A DNA stretch of 64,000 nt, taken from contig CP136063.1 in NCBI GenBank assembly GCA_032622095.1, positions 29,392,987 to 29,456,986 of the forward strand, read 5' to 3'. This stretch comes from Siphonodentalium dalli. Its lineage: Eukaryota; Mollusca; Scaphopoda; Gadilida; Siphonodentaliidae. A model generated the notes under the pieces. It had not been told where the DNA came from, searched no databases, and saw only the letters and a list, made by a program, of their open reading frames with translations. Position numbers and translations under genes: made by a program. Shown here piece after piece: positions 14,901 to 29,640 of this stretch. Each line of letters starts with the position of its first letter. Positions within the stretch are counted from its first letter, which is position 1.

Positions 14901-17900
14901 ATGACGCCCAGTATTCGTTATCGTGTAAATGGAACAACGATGACGTCCAGTATTCGTTATCGTGTAAATGGAACAACGATTACACCCAGTATTCGTTCTC
15001 GTGTAAATGGAACGATGACGCCCAGTATTCGTTATCGTGTAAATGGAACAACGATGACGCCCAGTATTCGTTATCGTGTAAATGGAACAACGATGACGCC
15101 CTGTATTCGTTATCGTGTAAATGGAACAACGATGACGCCCAGTATTCGTTATCGTGTAAATGGAACAACGATGACGCCCAGTATTCGTTCTCGTGTAAAT
15201 GGAACGATGACGCCCAGTGTTCGTTCTTGTGTAAATGGAACAACGATGACGCCCTGCATTCGTTATCGTGTAAATGGAACAACGATGACGCCCTGTATTC
15301 GTTATCGTGTAAATGGAACAACGATGACGCCCAGTATTCGTTATCGTGTAAATGGAACAACGATGACCCCCAGTATTCGTTATCGTGTAAATGGAACGAT
15401 CACGCCCAGTATTCTTTCTCGTGTAAATGGAACAATGATGACTCCCTGTATTCGTTATCGTTTAAATGGAACAACGATGACGCCCAGTATTCGTTATCGT
15501 GTAAATGGAACAACGATGACGCCCAGTATTCGTTCTCGTGTAAATGGAACGATGACGCCCAGTGTTCGTTCTTGTGTAAATGGAACAACGATGACGCCCT
15601 GCATTCGTTATCGTGTAAATGGAACAACGATGACGCCCAGTATTCGTTCTCGTGTAAATGGAACAACGATGGCGCCCAGTATTCGTTCTCGTGTAAATGG
15701 AACAACGATGACGCCCAGTATTCGTTCTCGTGTAAATGGAACAACGATGACGCCCAGTATTCGTTCTCGTGTAAATGGAACAACGATGACGCCCAGTATT
15801 CGTTATCGTGTAAATGGAACGATGACGCCCTGTATTCGTTCTCGTGTAAATGGAACGATGACGCCCAGTATTCGTTCTCGTGTAAATGCAACAACGATGA
15901 CTCCCTGTATTCGTTATCGTGTAAATGGAACAATGATGATTCCCAGTATTCGTTCTCGTGTAAATGGAACAACGACGACGCCCAGTATTCGTTCTCGTGT
16001 AAATGGAACAATGAAGCCCAGTGTTCGTTCTCGTGTAAATGGAACGATGACGCCCTGTATTCGTTCTCGTGTAAATGGAACGATCACGCCCAGTATTCGT
16101 TATCGTGTCAATGGAACAACGATGACGCCCAGTATTCGTTATCGTGTAAATGGAACAACGATGACGCCCAGTATTCGTTCTCATGTAAATGGAACAACGA
16201 TTACACCCAGTATTCGTTCTCGTGTAAATGGAACGATGACGCCCAGTATTCGTTATCGTGTAAATGGAACAACGATGACGCCCAGTATTCGTTATCGTGT
16301 AAATGGTACAACAATGACGCCCAGTATTCGTTCTCATGTAAATGGAACAACGATGACGCCCAGTATTCGTTCTCGCGTAAATGGAACAACGATTACACCC
16401 AGTATTCGTTCTCGTGTAAATGGAACGATGACGCCCAGTATTCGTTATCGTGTAAATGGAACAACGATGACGCCCAGTATTCGTTATCGTGTAAATGGAT
16501 CAACGATGACGCCCAGTATTCGTTCTCGTGTAAATGGAACAACGATGACGCCCAGTATTCATTCTCGTGTAAATGGAACAACGATCACGCCCAGTATTCG
16601 TTCTCGTGTAAATGGAACAACGATGACGCCCTGTATTCGTTCTCGTGTAAATGGAACAACGATGACGCCCAGTATTCGTTCTCGTGTAAATGGAACAACG
16701 ATGACGCCGTGTATTCCTTCTCGTGTAAATGGAACAACGATGACGCCCAGTATTCGTTCTCGTGTAAATGGAACAACGATGACGCCCAGTATTCGTTCTC
16801 ATGTAAATGGAACAACGATGACGCCCTGTATTCGTTCTCGCGTAAATGGAACAACGATTACACACAGTATTCGTTCTCGTGTAAATGGAACAACGATGAC
16901 GCCCAGTATTCGTTCTCGTGTAAATGGAACAACGATGACGCCCAGTATTCGTTCTCGTGTAAATGGAACGATGATGCCCAGTATTCGTTCTCGTGTAAAT
17001 GGAACAACGATCACGCCCAGTATTCGTTCTCGTGTAAATGGAACAACGATGACGCCCAGTATTCGTTCTCGTGTAAATGGAACAACGATGACGCCCAGTA
17101 TTCGTTCTCGTGTAAATGGAACAACGATGACGCCCAGTATTCGTTCTCGTGTAAATGGAACAACGATGACGCCCAGTATTCGTTATCGTGTAAATGGAAC
17201 GATGACGCCCTGTATTCGTTCTCGTGTGAATGGAACGATGACGCCCAGTATTCGTTCTCGTGTAAATGCAACAACGATGACTCCCTGTATTCGTTATCGT
17301 GTAAATGGAACAATGATGACTCCCAGTATTCGTTCTCGTGTAAATGGAACAACGATGACGCCCAGTATTCGTTCTCGTGTAAATGGAACAATGAAGCCCA
17401 GTATTCGTTCTCGTGTAAATGGAACGATGACGCCCTGTATTCGTTCTCGTGTAAATGGAACGATGACGCCCAGTATTCGTTATCGTGTAAATGGAACAAC
17501 GATGACGCCCAGTATTCGTTCTCGTGTAAATGGAACAACGATGACGCCCAGTATTCGTTCTCATGTAAATGGAACAACGATGACGCCCAGTATTCGTTCT
17601 CGCGTAAATGGAACAACGATTACACCCAGTATTCGTTCTCGTGTAAATGGAACGATGACGCCCAGTATTCGTTATCGTGTAAATGGAACAACGATGACGC
17701 CCAGTATTCGTTATCGTGTAAATGGAACAACGATGACCACCAGTATTCGTTCTCATGTAAATGGAACAACGATGACGCCCAGTATTCGTTCTCGCGTAAA
17801 TGAAACAACGATTACACCCAGTATTCGTTCTCGTGTAAATGGAATGATGACGCCCAGTATTCGTTATCGTGTAAATGGAACAACGATGACGCCCAGTATT

Positions 17901-19715
17901 CGTTATCGTGTAAATGGAACAACGATGACGCCCTGTATTCGTTATCGTGTAAATGGAACAACGATGACGCCCAGTATTCGTTATCGTGTAAATGGAACAA
18001 CGATGACGCCCAGTATTCGTTCTCGTGTAAATGGAACGATGACGCCCAGTGTTCGTTCTTGTGTAAATGGAACAACGATGACGCCCTGTATTCGTTATCG
18101 TGTAAATGGAACAACGATGACGCCCTGTATTCGTTATCGTGTAAATGGAACAACGATGACGCCCAGTATTCGTTATCGTGTAAATGGAACAACGATGACT
18201 CCCAGTATTCGTTATCGTGTAAATGGAACGATCACGCCCAGTATTCTTTCTCGTGTAAATGGAACAATGATGACTCCCTGTATTCGTTATCGTTTAAATG
18301 GAACAACGATGACGCCCAGTAATCGTTATCGTGTAAATGGAACGATGACGCCCAGTATTCGTTCTCGTGTAAATGGAACGATGACGCCCAGTATTCGTTC
18401 TCGTGTAAATGGAACAACGATGACGCCCAGTATTCGTTCTCGTGTAAATGGATCAACGATGACGCCCAGTGTTCGTTCTCGTGTAAATGGAACAACGATG
18501 ACGCCCAGTATTCGTTCTCGTGTAAATGGAACAACGATGACGCCCAGTATTCGTTCTCGTGTAAATGGAACAACGATGACGCCCAGTATTCGTTATCGTG
18601 TAAATGGAACGATGACGCCCTGTATTCGTTCTCGTGTGAATGGAACGATGACGCCCAGTATTCGTTCTCGTGTAAATGCAACAACGATGACTCCCTGTAT
18701 TCGTTATCGTGTAAATGGAACAATGATGACTCCCAGTATTCGTTCTCGTGTAAATGGAACAACGATGACGCCCAGTATTCGTTCTCGTGTAAATGGAACA
18801 ATGAAGCCCAGTATTCGTTCTCGTGTAAATGGAACGATGACGCCCTGTATTCGTTCTCGTGTAAATGGAACGATGACGCCCAGTATTCGTTATCGTATAA
18901 ATGGAACAACGATGACGCCCAGTATTCGTTATCGTGTAAATGGAACAACGATGACGCCCAGTATTCGTTCTCATGTAAATGGAACAACGATGACGCCCAG
19001 TATTCGTTCTCGCGTAAATGGAACAACGATTACACCCAGTATTCGTTCTCGTGTAAATGGAACGATGACGCCCAGTATTCGTTATCGTGTAAATGGAACA
19101 ACGATGACGCCCAGTATTCGTTATCGTGTAAATGGAACGATGACGCCCAGTATTCGTTATCGTGTAAATGGAACAACGATGACGTCCAGTATTCGTTATC
19201 GTGTAAATGGAACAACGATTACACCCAGTATTCGTTCTCGTGTAAATGGAACGATGACGCCCAGTATTCGTTATCGTGTAAATGGAACAACGATGACGCC
19301 CAGTATTCGTTATCGTGTAAATGGAACAACGATGACGCCCTGTATTCGTTATCGTGTAAATGGAACAACGATGACGCCCAGTATTCGTTATCGTGTAAAT
19401 GGAACAACGATGACGCCCAGTATTCGTTCTCGTGTAAATGGAACGATGACGCCCAGTGTTCGTTCTTGTGTAAATGGAACAACGATGACGCCCTGCATTC
19501 GTTATCGTGTAAATGGAACAACGATGACGCCCTGTATTCGTTATCGTGTAAATGGAACAACGATGACGCCCAGTATTCGTTATCGTGTAAATGGAACAAC
19601 GATGACCCCCAGTATTCGTTATCGTGTAAATGGAACGATCACGCCCAGTATTCTTTCTCGTGTAAATGGAACAATGATGACTCCCTGTATTCGTTATCGT
19701 TTAAATGGAACAACG
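11410..19715 (+). repeat. 4239-bp higher-order tandem duplication in array 1
   Basis: A block of roughly 4.1 kb starting near 11410 recurs 4239 bp downstream and ends near 19715. Rare variants keep this offset: the GACGCCGTGTATTCC unit (12465, 16704), ATTACACACAGT (12619, 16858), GATGACCACCAG (13494, 17733), GACGCCCAGTAATCG (14074, 18313) and GACGTCCAG (14942, 19181). Few differences are visible, for example GTGTATATGG at 14281 against GTGTAAATGG at 18520, and TGGAACGATG near 13600 against TGGAATGATG near 17840. This is about 105 units duplicated as one block. Confidence 0.88.
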
Positions 19716-20359
19716 ATGACGCCCAGTAATCGTTATCGTGTAAATGGAACGATGACGCCCAGTATTCGTTCTCGTGTAAATGGAACGATGACGCCCAGTA
19801 TTCGTTCTCGTGTAAATGGAACAACGATGACGCCCAGTATTCGTTCTCGTGTAAATGGATCAACGATGACGCCCAGTGTTCGTTCTCGTGTAAATGGAAC
19901 AACGATGACGCCCAGTATTCGTTCTCGTGTAAATGGAACAACGATGACGCCCAGTATTCGTTCTCGTGTAAATGGAACAACGATGACGCCCAGTATTCGT
20001 TCTCGTGTAAATGGAACAACGATGACGCCCAGTATTCGTACTCGTGTAAATGGAACAACGATGACGCCCAGTATTCGTTCTCGTGTAAATGGAACAACGA
20101 TGCCGCCCAGTATTCATTCTCGTGTAAATGGAACAACGATCACGCCCTGTATTCGTTCTCGTGTAAATGGAACAACGATGACGCCCTGTATTCCTTCTCG
20201 TGTAAATGGAACAACGATGACGCCCAGTATTCGTTCTCGTGTAAATGGAACAACGATGACGCCCAGTATTCGTTCTCATGTAAATGGAACAACGATGACG
20301 CCCTGTATTCGTTCTCGCGTAAATGGAACAACGATTACACCCAGTATTCGTTCTCGTGT

Positions 20360-23300
20360 AAATGGAACAACGATGACGCCCAGTATTCGTTCTCGTGTAA
20401 ATGGAACAACGATGACGCCCAGTATTCGTTCTCGTGTAAATGGAACGATGATGCCCAGTATTCGTTCTCGTGTAAATGGAACAACGATCACGCCCAGTAT
20501 TCGTTCTCGTGTAAATGGAACAACGATGACGCCCAGTATTCGTTCTCGTGTAAATGGAACAACGTTGACGCCCAGTATTCGTTCTCGTGTAAATGGAACA
20601 ACGATGACGCCCAGTATTCATTCTCGTGTAAATGGAACAACGATGGCGCCCAGTATTCGTTCTCGTGTAAATGGAACAACGATGACGCCCAGTATTCGTT
20701 CTCGTGTAAATGGAACAACGATGACGCCCAGTATTCGTTCTCGTTTAAATGGAACAACGATCACGCCCAGTATTCGTTCTCGTGTAAATGGAACAACGAT
20801 GGCGCCCAGTATTCGTACTCGTGCAAATGGAACAACGATGATTCCCAGTATTCGTTCTCGTGTAAATGGATCAACGATGACGCCCAGTATTCGTTGTCGT
20901 GTAAATGGAACAGCGATGACGCCCAGTATTCGTTCTCGTGTAAATGGAACAACGATGACGCCCAGTATTCATTCTCGTGTATATGGAACAACGATCACGC
21001 CCAGTATACGTTCTCGCGTAAGTGGAACAACGATTACACCCAGTATTCGTTCTCGTGTAAATGGAACGATGACGCCCAGTGTTCGTTCTCGTGTAAATGG
21101 AACAACGATGACGCCCAGTATTCGTTATCGTGTAAATGGAACAACGATGACGCCCTGTATTCGTTCTCGTGTAAATGGAACAACGATGACGCCCAGTATT
21201 CGTTATCGTGTAAATGGAACGATGACGCCCTGTATTCGTTCTCGTGTAAATGGAACGATCACGCCCAGTATTCGTTCTCGTGTAAATGGAACAACGTTGA
21301 CTCCCTGTATTCGTTATCGTTTAAACGGAACAACGATGACGCCCAGTATTCGTTCTCGTGTAAATGGAACGATGACGCCCAGTATTCGTTCTCGTGTATA
21401 TGGAACGATGACGCCCAGTATTCGTTCTCGTGTAAATGGATCAACAATGACGCCCAGTATTCGTTGTCGTGTAAATGGAACAACGATGACGCCCAGTATT
21501 CGTTGTCGTGTAAATGGAACAACGATGACGCCCAATATTCGTTCTCGTGTAAATGGAACAACGATGACGCCCAGTATTCGTTCTCGTGTAAATGGAACAA
21601 CGATGACGCCCAGTATTCGTTCTCGTGTAAATGGAACAACGATGACGCCCAGTATTCGTTCTCGTGTAAATGGAACAACGATGACTCCCAGTATTCGTTC
21701 TCGTGTAAATGGAACAACGATGCCGCCCAGTATTCATTCTCGTGTAAATGGAACAACGATGACGCCCTGTATTCCTTCTCGTGTAAATGGAACAACGATG
21801 ACGCCCAGTATTCATTCTCGTGTAAATGGAACAACGATGACGCCCAGTATTCGTTCTCGTGTAAATGGAACAAAGATGACGCCCAGTATTCATTCTCGTG
21901 TAAATGGAACAACGATTACGCCCAGTATTCGTTCTCGTGTAAATGGAACAACGATGACGCCCAGTATTCATTCTCGTGTAAATGGAACAACGAACACGCC
22001 CAGTATTCGTTCTCGTGTAAATGGAACAACGATCACGCCCAGTATTCATTCTCGTGTAAATGGAACAACGATCACGCCCAGTATTCATTCTCTTGTAAAT
22101 GGAACAACGATGACGCCCAGTATTCATTCTCGTGTAAATGGAACAACGATGACGCCCAGTATTCGTTCTCGTGTAAATGGATCAACGATGACGCATAGTA
22201 TTCGTTCTCGTGTAAATGGAACAACGATGACGCCATGTATTCCTTCTCGTGTAAATGGAACAACGATGACGCCCAGTATTCGTTCTCGTGTAAATGGAAC
22301 AACGATGAAGCCCAGTATTCGTTCTCGTGTAAATGGAACAACGATGACGCCCTGTATTCCTTCTCGTGTAAATGGAACAACGATGACGCCCAGTATTCAT
22401 TCTCGTGTAAATGGAACAACGATGACGCCCAGTATTCGTTATCGTGTAAATGGAACAAAGATGACGCCCAGTATTCATTCTCGTGTAAATGGAACAACGA
22501 TTACGCCCAGTATTCGTTCTCGTGTAAATGGAACAACGATGACGCCCAGTATTCATTCTCGTGTAAATGGAACAACGAACACGCCCAGTATTCGTTCTCG
22601 TGTAAATGGAACAACGATCACGCCCAGTATTCATTCTCGTGTAAATGGAACAACGATCACGCCCAGTATTCATTCTCTTGTAAATGGAACAACGATGACG
22701 CCCAGTATTCATTCTCGTGTAAATGGAACAACGATGACGCCCAGTATTCGTTCTCGTGTAAATGGATCAACGATGACGCATAGTATTCGTTCTCGTGTAA
22801 ATGGAACAACGATGACGCCCTGTATTCGTTCTCGTGTAAATGGAACGATCACGCCCAGTATTCGTTCTCGTATAAATGGAACATCGATGACGCCCTGTAT
22901 TTGTTCTCGTGTAAATGGAACAACGATGACACCCAGTATTCGTTCTCGTGTAAATGGAACAACGATGACGCCCAGTATTCGTTCTCGTGTAAATGGAACA
23001 GCGATGACGCCCAGTATTCGTTCTCGTGTAAATGGAACGATGACGCCCAGTATTCGTTCTCGTGTAAATGGAACGATGACGCCCAGTATTCGTTCTCGTG
23101 TAAATGGAACAACGATGACGCCCAGTATTCGTTCTCGTGTAAATGGAACGATGACGCCCAGTATTCGTTCTCGTGTCAATGGAACAACGATGACGCATAG
23201 TATTCGTTCTCGTGTAAATGGAACAACGATGACGCCCTGTATTCGTTCTCGTGTAAATGGAACGTTCACGCCCAGTATTCGTTCTCGTGTAAATGGAACA

Positions 23301-26300
23301 ACGATGACGCCCTGTATTCGTTCTCGTGTAAATGGAACAACGATCACGTCCAGTATTCATTCTCTTGTAAATGGAACAACGATGACGCCCAGTATTCATT
23401 CTCGTGTAAATGGAACAACGATGACGCCCAGTATTCGTTCTCGTGTAAATGGATCAACGATGACGCATAGTATTCGTTCTCGTGTAAATGGAACAACGAT
23501 GACGCCCTGTATTCGTTCTCGTGTAAATGGAACGATCACGCCCAGTATTCGTTCTCGTGTAAATGGAACAACGATGACGCCCTGTATTCGTTCTCGTGTA
23601 AATGGAACAGCGATGACGCCCAGTATTCGTTCTCGTGTAAATGGAACGATGACGCCCAGTATTCGTTCTCGTGTAAATGGAACGATGACGCCCAGTATTC
23701 GTTCTCGTGTAAATGGAACAACGATGACGCCCAGTATTCGTTCTCGTGTAAATGGAACGATGACGCCCAGTATTCGTTCTCGTGTAAATGGAACGATGAC
23801 GCCCAGTATTCGTTCTCGTGTAAATGGAACAACGATGACGCCCAGTATTCGTTCTCGTGTAAATGGAACGATGACGCCCAGTATTCGTTCTCGTGTCAAT
23901 GGAACAACGATGACGCCCAGTGTTCGTTCTCGTGTAAATGGAACAACGATGACGCCCAGTATTCGTTCTCGTGTAAATGGAACAACGATGACGCCCAGTA
24001 TTCGTTCTCGTGTAAATGGAACGATGACGCCCAGTATTCGTTCTCGTGTAAATGGAACAACGATCACGCCCAGTATTCGTTCTCGTGTAAATGGAACAAC
24101 GATGACGCCCAGTATTCGTTCTCGTGTAAATGGAGCAACGATGACGCCCAGTATTCATTCTCGTGTAAATGGAACGATGACGCCCAGTATTCGTTCTCGT
24201 GTAAATGGATCAACGATGACGCCCAGTATTCGTTGTCGTGTAAATGGAACAACGCTGACGCCCAGTATTCGTTGTCGTGTAAATGGAACAACGATGACGC
24301 CCAATATTCGTTGTCGTGTAAATGGAACAACGATGACGCCCAGTATTCGTTCTCGTGTAAATGGAACAACGATGACGCCCAGTATTCGTTCTCGTGTAAA
24401 TGGAACAACGATGACGCCCAGTATTCGTTCTCGTGTAAATGGAACAACGATGACGCCCAGTATTCGTTCTCGTGTAAATGGAACAACGATGCCGCCCAGT
24501 ATTCATTCTCGTGTAAATGGAACAACGATGACGCCCAGTATTCGTTCTCGTGTAAATGGAACAACGATGACGCCCTGTATTCCTTCTCGTGTAAATGGAA
24601 CAACGATGACGCCCAGTATTCGTTCTCGTGTAAATGGAACAACGATGACGCCCAGTATTCGTTCTCGTGTAAATGGAACAACGATGACGCCCTGTATTCC
24701 TTCTCGTGTAAATGGAACAACGATCACGCCCAGTATTCATTCTCGTGTAAATGGAACAACGATGACGCCCAGTATTCGTTCTCATGTAAATGGAACAAAG
24801 ATGACGCCCAGTATTCATTCTCGTGTAAATGGAACAACGATTACGCCCAGTATTCGTTCTCGTGTAAATGGAACAATGATGACGCCCAGTATTCATTCTC
24901 GTGTAAATGGAACAACGAACACGCCCAGTATTCGTTCTCGTGTAAATGGAACAACGATCACGCCCAGTATTCATTCTCGTGTAAATGGAACAACGATGAC
25001 GCCCAGTATTCGTTCTCGTGTAAATGGAACAACGATGACGCCCAGTATTCGTTCTCGTGTAAATGGAACGATGATGCCCAGTATTCGTTCTCGTGTAAAT
25101 GGAACAACGATCACGCCCAGTATTCGTTCTCGTGTAAATGGAACAACGATGACGCCCAGTATTCGTTCTCGTGTAAATGGAACAACGTTGACGCCCAGTA
25201 TTCGTTCTCGTGTAAATGGAACAACGATGACGCCCAGTATTCATTCTCGTGTAAATGGAACAACGATGGCGCCCAGTATTCGTTCTCGTGTAAATGGAAC
25301 AACGATGACGCCCAGTATTCGTTCTCGTGTAAATGGAACAACGATGACGCCCAGTATTCGTTCTCGTTTAAATGGAACAACGATCACGCCCAGTATTCGT
25401 TCTCGTGTAAATGGAACAACGATGGCGCCCAGTATTCGTACTCGTGCAAATGGAACAACGATGACTCCCAGTGTTCGTTCTCGTGTAAATGGAACAACGA
25501 TGATTCCCAGTATTCGTTCTCGTGTAAATGGATCAACGATGACGCCCAGTATTCGTTGTCGTGTAAATGGAACAGCGATGACGCCCAGTATTCGTTCTCG
25601 TGTAAATGGAACAACGATGACGCCCAGTATTCATTCTCGTGTATATGGAACAACGATCACGCCCAGTATACGTTCTCGCGTAAGTGGAACAACGATTACA
25701 CCCAGTATTCGTTCTCGTGTAAATGGAACGATGACGCCCAGTGTTCGTTCTCGTGTAAATGGAACAACGATGACGCCCAGTATTCGTTATCGTGTAAATG
25801 GAACAACGATGACGCCCTGTATTCGTTCTCGTGTAAATGGAACAACGATGACGCCCAGTATTCGTTATCGTGTAAATGGAACGATGACGCCCTGTATTCG
25901 TTCTCGTGTAAATGGAACGATCACGCCCAGTATTCGTTCTCGTGTAAATGGAACAACGTTGACTCCCTGTATTCGTTATCGTTTAAACGGAACAACGATG
26001 ACGCCCAGTATTCGTTCTCGTGTAAATGGAACGATGACGCCCAGTATTCGTTCTCGTGTATATGGAACGATGACGCCCAGTATTCGTTCTCGTGTAAATG
26101 GATCAACAATGACGCCCAGTATTCGTTGTCGTGTAAATGGAACAACGATGACGCCCAGTATTCGTTGTCGTGTAAATGGAACAACGATGACGCCCAATAT
26201 TCGTTCTCGTGTAAATGGAACAAAGATGACGCCCAGTATTCGTTCTCGTGTAAATGGAACAACGATGACGCCCAGTATTCGTTCTCGTGTAAATGGAACA

Positions 26301-29300
26301 ACGATGACGCCCAGTATTCGTTCTCGTGTAAATGGAACAACGATGACTCCCAGTATTCGTTCTCGTGTAAATGGAACAACGATGCCGCCCAGTATTCATT
26401 CTCGTGTAAATGGAACAACGATGACGCCCTGTATTCCTTCTCGTGTAAATGGAACAACGATGACGCCCAGTATTCATTCTCGTGTAAATGGAACAACGAT
26501 GACGCCCAGTATTCGTTCTCGTGTAAATGGAACAAAGATGACGCCCAGTATTCATTCTCGTGTAAATGGAACAACGATTACGCCCAGTATTCGTTCTCGT
26601 GTAAATGGAACAACGATGACGCCCAGTATTCATTCTCGTGTAAATGGAACAACGAACACGCCCAGTATTCGTTCTCGTGTAAATGGAACAACGATCACGC
26701 CCAGTATTCATTCTCGTGTAAATGGAACAACGATCACGCCCAGTATTCATTCTCTTGTAAATGGAACAACGATGACGCCCAGTATTCATTCTCGTGTAAA
26801 TGGAACAACGATGACGCCCAGTATTCGTTCTCGTGTAAATGGATCAACGATGACGCATAGTATTCGTTCTCGTGTAAATGGAACAACGATGACGCCATGT
26901 ATTCCTTCTCGTGTAAATGGAACAACGATGACGCCCAGTATTCGTTCTCGTGTAAATGGAACAACGATGAAGCCCAGTATTCGTTCTCGTGTAAATGGAA
27001 CAACGATGACGCCCTGTATTCCTTCTCGTGTAAATGGAACAACGATGACGCCCAGTATTCATTCTCGTGTAAATGGAACAACGATGACGCCCAGTATTCG
27101 TTCTCGTGTAAATGGAACAAAGATGACGCCCAGTATTCATTCTCGTGTAAATGGAACAACGATTACGCCCAGTATTCGTTCTCGTGTAAATGGAACAACG
27201 ATGACGCCCAGTATTCATTCTCGTGTAAATGGAACAACGAACACGCCCAGTATTCGTTCTCGTGTAAATGGAACAACGATCACGCCCAGTATTCATTCTC
27301 GTGTAAATGGAACAACGATCACGCCCAGTATTCATTCTCTTGTAAATGGAACAACGATGACGCCCAGTATTCATTCTCGTGTAAATGGAACAACGATGAC
27401 GCCCAGTATTCGTTCTCGTGTAAATGGATCAACGATGACGCATAGTATTCGTTCTCGTGTAAATGGAACAACGATGACGCCCTGTATTCGTTCTCGTGTA
27501 AATGGAACGATCACGCCCAGTATTCGTTCTCGTATAAATGGAACATCGATGACGCCCTGTATTTGTTCTCGTGTAAATGGAACAACGATGACACCCAGTA
27601 TTCGTTCTCGTGTAAATGGAACAACGATGACGCCCAGTATTCGTTCTCGTGTAAATGGAACAGCGATGACGCCCAGTATTCGTTCTCGTGTAAATGGAAC
27701 GATGACGCCCAGTATTCGTTCTCGTGTAAATGGAACGATGACGCCCAGTATTCGTTCTCGTGTAAATGGAACAACGATGACGCCCAGTATTCGTTCTCGT
27801 GTAAATGGAACGATGACGCCCAGTATTCGTTCTCGTGTCAATGGAACAACGATGACGCATAGTATTCGTTCTCGTGTAAATGGAACAACGATGACGCCCT
27901 GTATTCGTTCTCGTGTAAATGGAACGATCACGCCCAGTATTCGTTCTCGTGTAAATGGAACAACGATGACGCCCTGTATTCGTTCTCGTGTAAATGGAAC
28001 AACGATCACGTCCAGTATTCATTCTCTTGTAAATGGAACAACGATGACGCCCAGTATTCATTCTCGTGTAAATGGAACAACGATGACGCCCAGTATTCGT
28101 TCTCGTGTAAATGGATCAACGATGACGCATAGTATTCGTTCTCGTGTAAATGGAACAACGATGACGCCCTGTATTCGTTCTCGTGTAAATGGAACGATCA
28201 CGCCCAGTATTCGTTCTCGTGTAAATGGAACAACGATGACGCCCTGTATTCGTTCTCGTGTAAATGGAACAGCGATGACGCCCAGTATTCGTTCTCGTGT
28301 AAATGGAACGATGACGCCCAGTATTCGTTCTCGTGTAAATGGAACGATGACGCCCAGTATTCGTTCTCGTGTAAATGGAACAACGATGACGCCCAGTATT
28401 CGTTCTCGTGTAAATGGAACGATGACGCCCAGTATTCGTTCTCGTGTAAATGGAACGATGACGCCCAGTATTCGTTCTCGTGTAAATGGAACAACGATGA
28501 CGCCCAGTATTCGTTCTCGTGTAAATGGAACGATGACGCCCAGTATTCGTTCTCGTGTCAATGGAACAACGATGACGCCCAGTGTTCGTTCTCGTGTAAA
28601 TGGAACAACGATGACGCCCAGTATTCGTTCTCGTGTAAATGGAACAACGATGACGCCCAGTATTCGTTCTCGTGTAAATGGAACGATGACGCCCAGTATT
28701 CGTTCTCGTGTAAATGGAACAACGATCACGCCCAGTATTCGTTCTCGTGTAAATGGAACAACGATGACGCCCAGTATTCGTTCTCGTGTAAATGGAGCAA
28801 CGATGACGCCCAGTATTCATTCTCGTGTAAATGGAACGATGACGCCCAGTATTCGTTCTCGTGTAAATGGATCAACGATGACGCCCAGTATTCGTTGTCG
28901 TGTAAATGGAACAACGATGACGCCCAGTATTCGTTGTCGTGTAAATGGAACAACGATGACGCCCAATATTCGTTGTCGTGTAAATGGAACAACGATGACG
29001 CCCAGTATTCGTTCTCGTGTAAATGGAACAACGATGACGCCCAGTATTCGTTCTCGTGTAAATGGAACAACGATGACGCCCAGTATTCGTTCTCGTGTAA
29101 ATGGAACAACGATGACGCCCAGTATTCGTTCTCGTGTAAATGGAACAACGATGCCGCCCAGTATTCATTCTCGTGTAAATGGAACAACGATGACGCCCAG
29201 TATTCGTTCTCTTGTAAATGGAACAACGATGACGCCCTGTATTCCTTCTCGTGTAAATGGAACAACGATGACGCCCAGTATTCGTTCTCGTGTAAATGGA

Positions 29301-29640
29301 ACAACGATGACGCCCAGTATTCGTTCTCGTGTAAATGGAACAACGATGACGCCCTGTATTCCTTCTCGTGTAAATGGAACAACGATGACGCCCAGTATTC
29401 ATTCTCGTGTAAATGGAACAACGATGACGCCCAGTATTCGTTCTCATGTAAATGGAACAAAGATGACGCCCAGTATTCATTCTCGTGTAAATGGAACAAC
29501 GATTACGCCCAGTATTCGTTCTCGTGTAAATGGAACAATGATGACGCCCAGTATTCATTCTCGTGTAAATGGAACAACGAACACGCCCAGTATTCGTTCT
29601 CGTGTAAGTGGAACAACGATCACGCCCAGTATTCATTCTC
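20360..29640 (+). repeat. 4.6-kb higher-order tandem duplication in array 1 (4623/4662 bp)
   Basis: Block about 20360-24980 recurs at about 24980-29640. The offset is 4623 bp at the left and becomes 4662 bp once the second copy gains one extra 39-bp unit (ACTCCCAGTGTTCG, near 25465). Shared markers include GGAACGATGATGCCC (20440, 25063), TCTCGCGTAAGTGG (21010, 25672), GACGCATAGT (22190, 26852) and ACATCGATGACG (22881, 27543). A visible difference is AACGTTCACG near 23260 against AACGATCACG near 27922. Together with the 4239-bp duplication, most of 11-30 kb is made of two large recent duplications. Confidence 0.85.
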
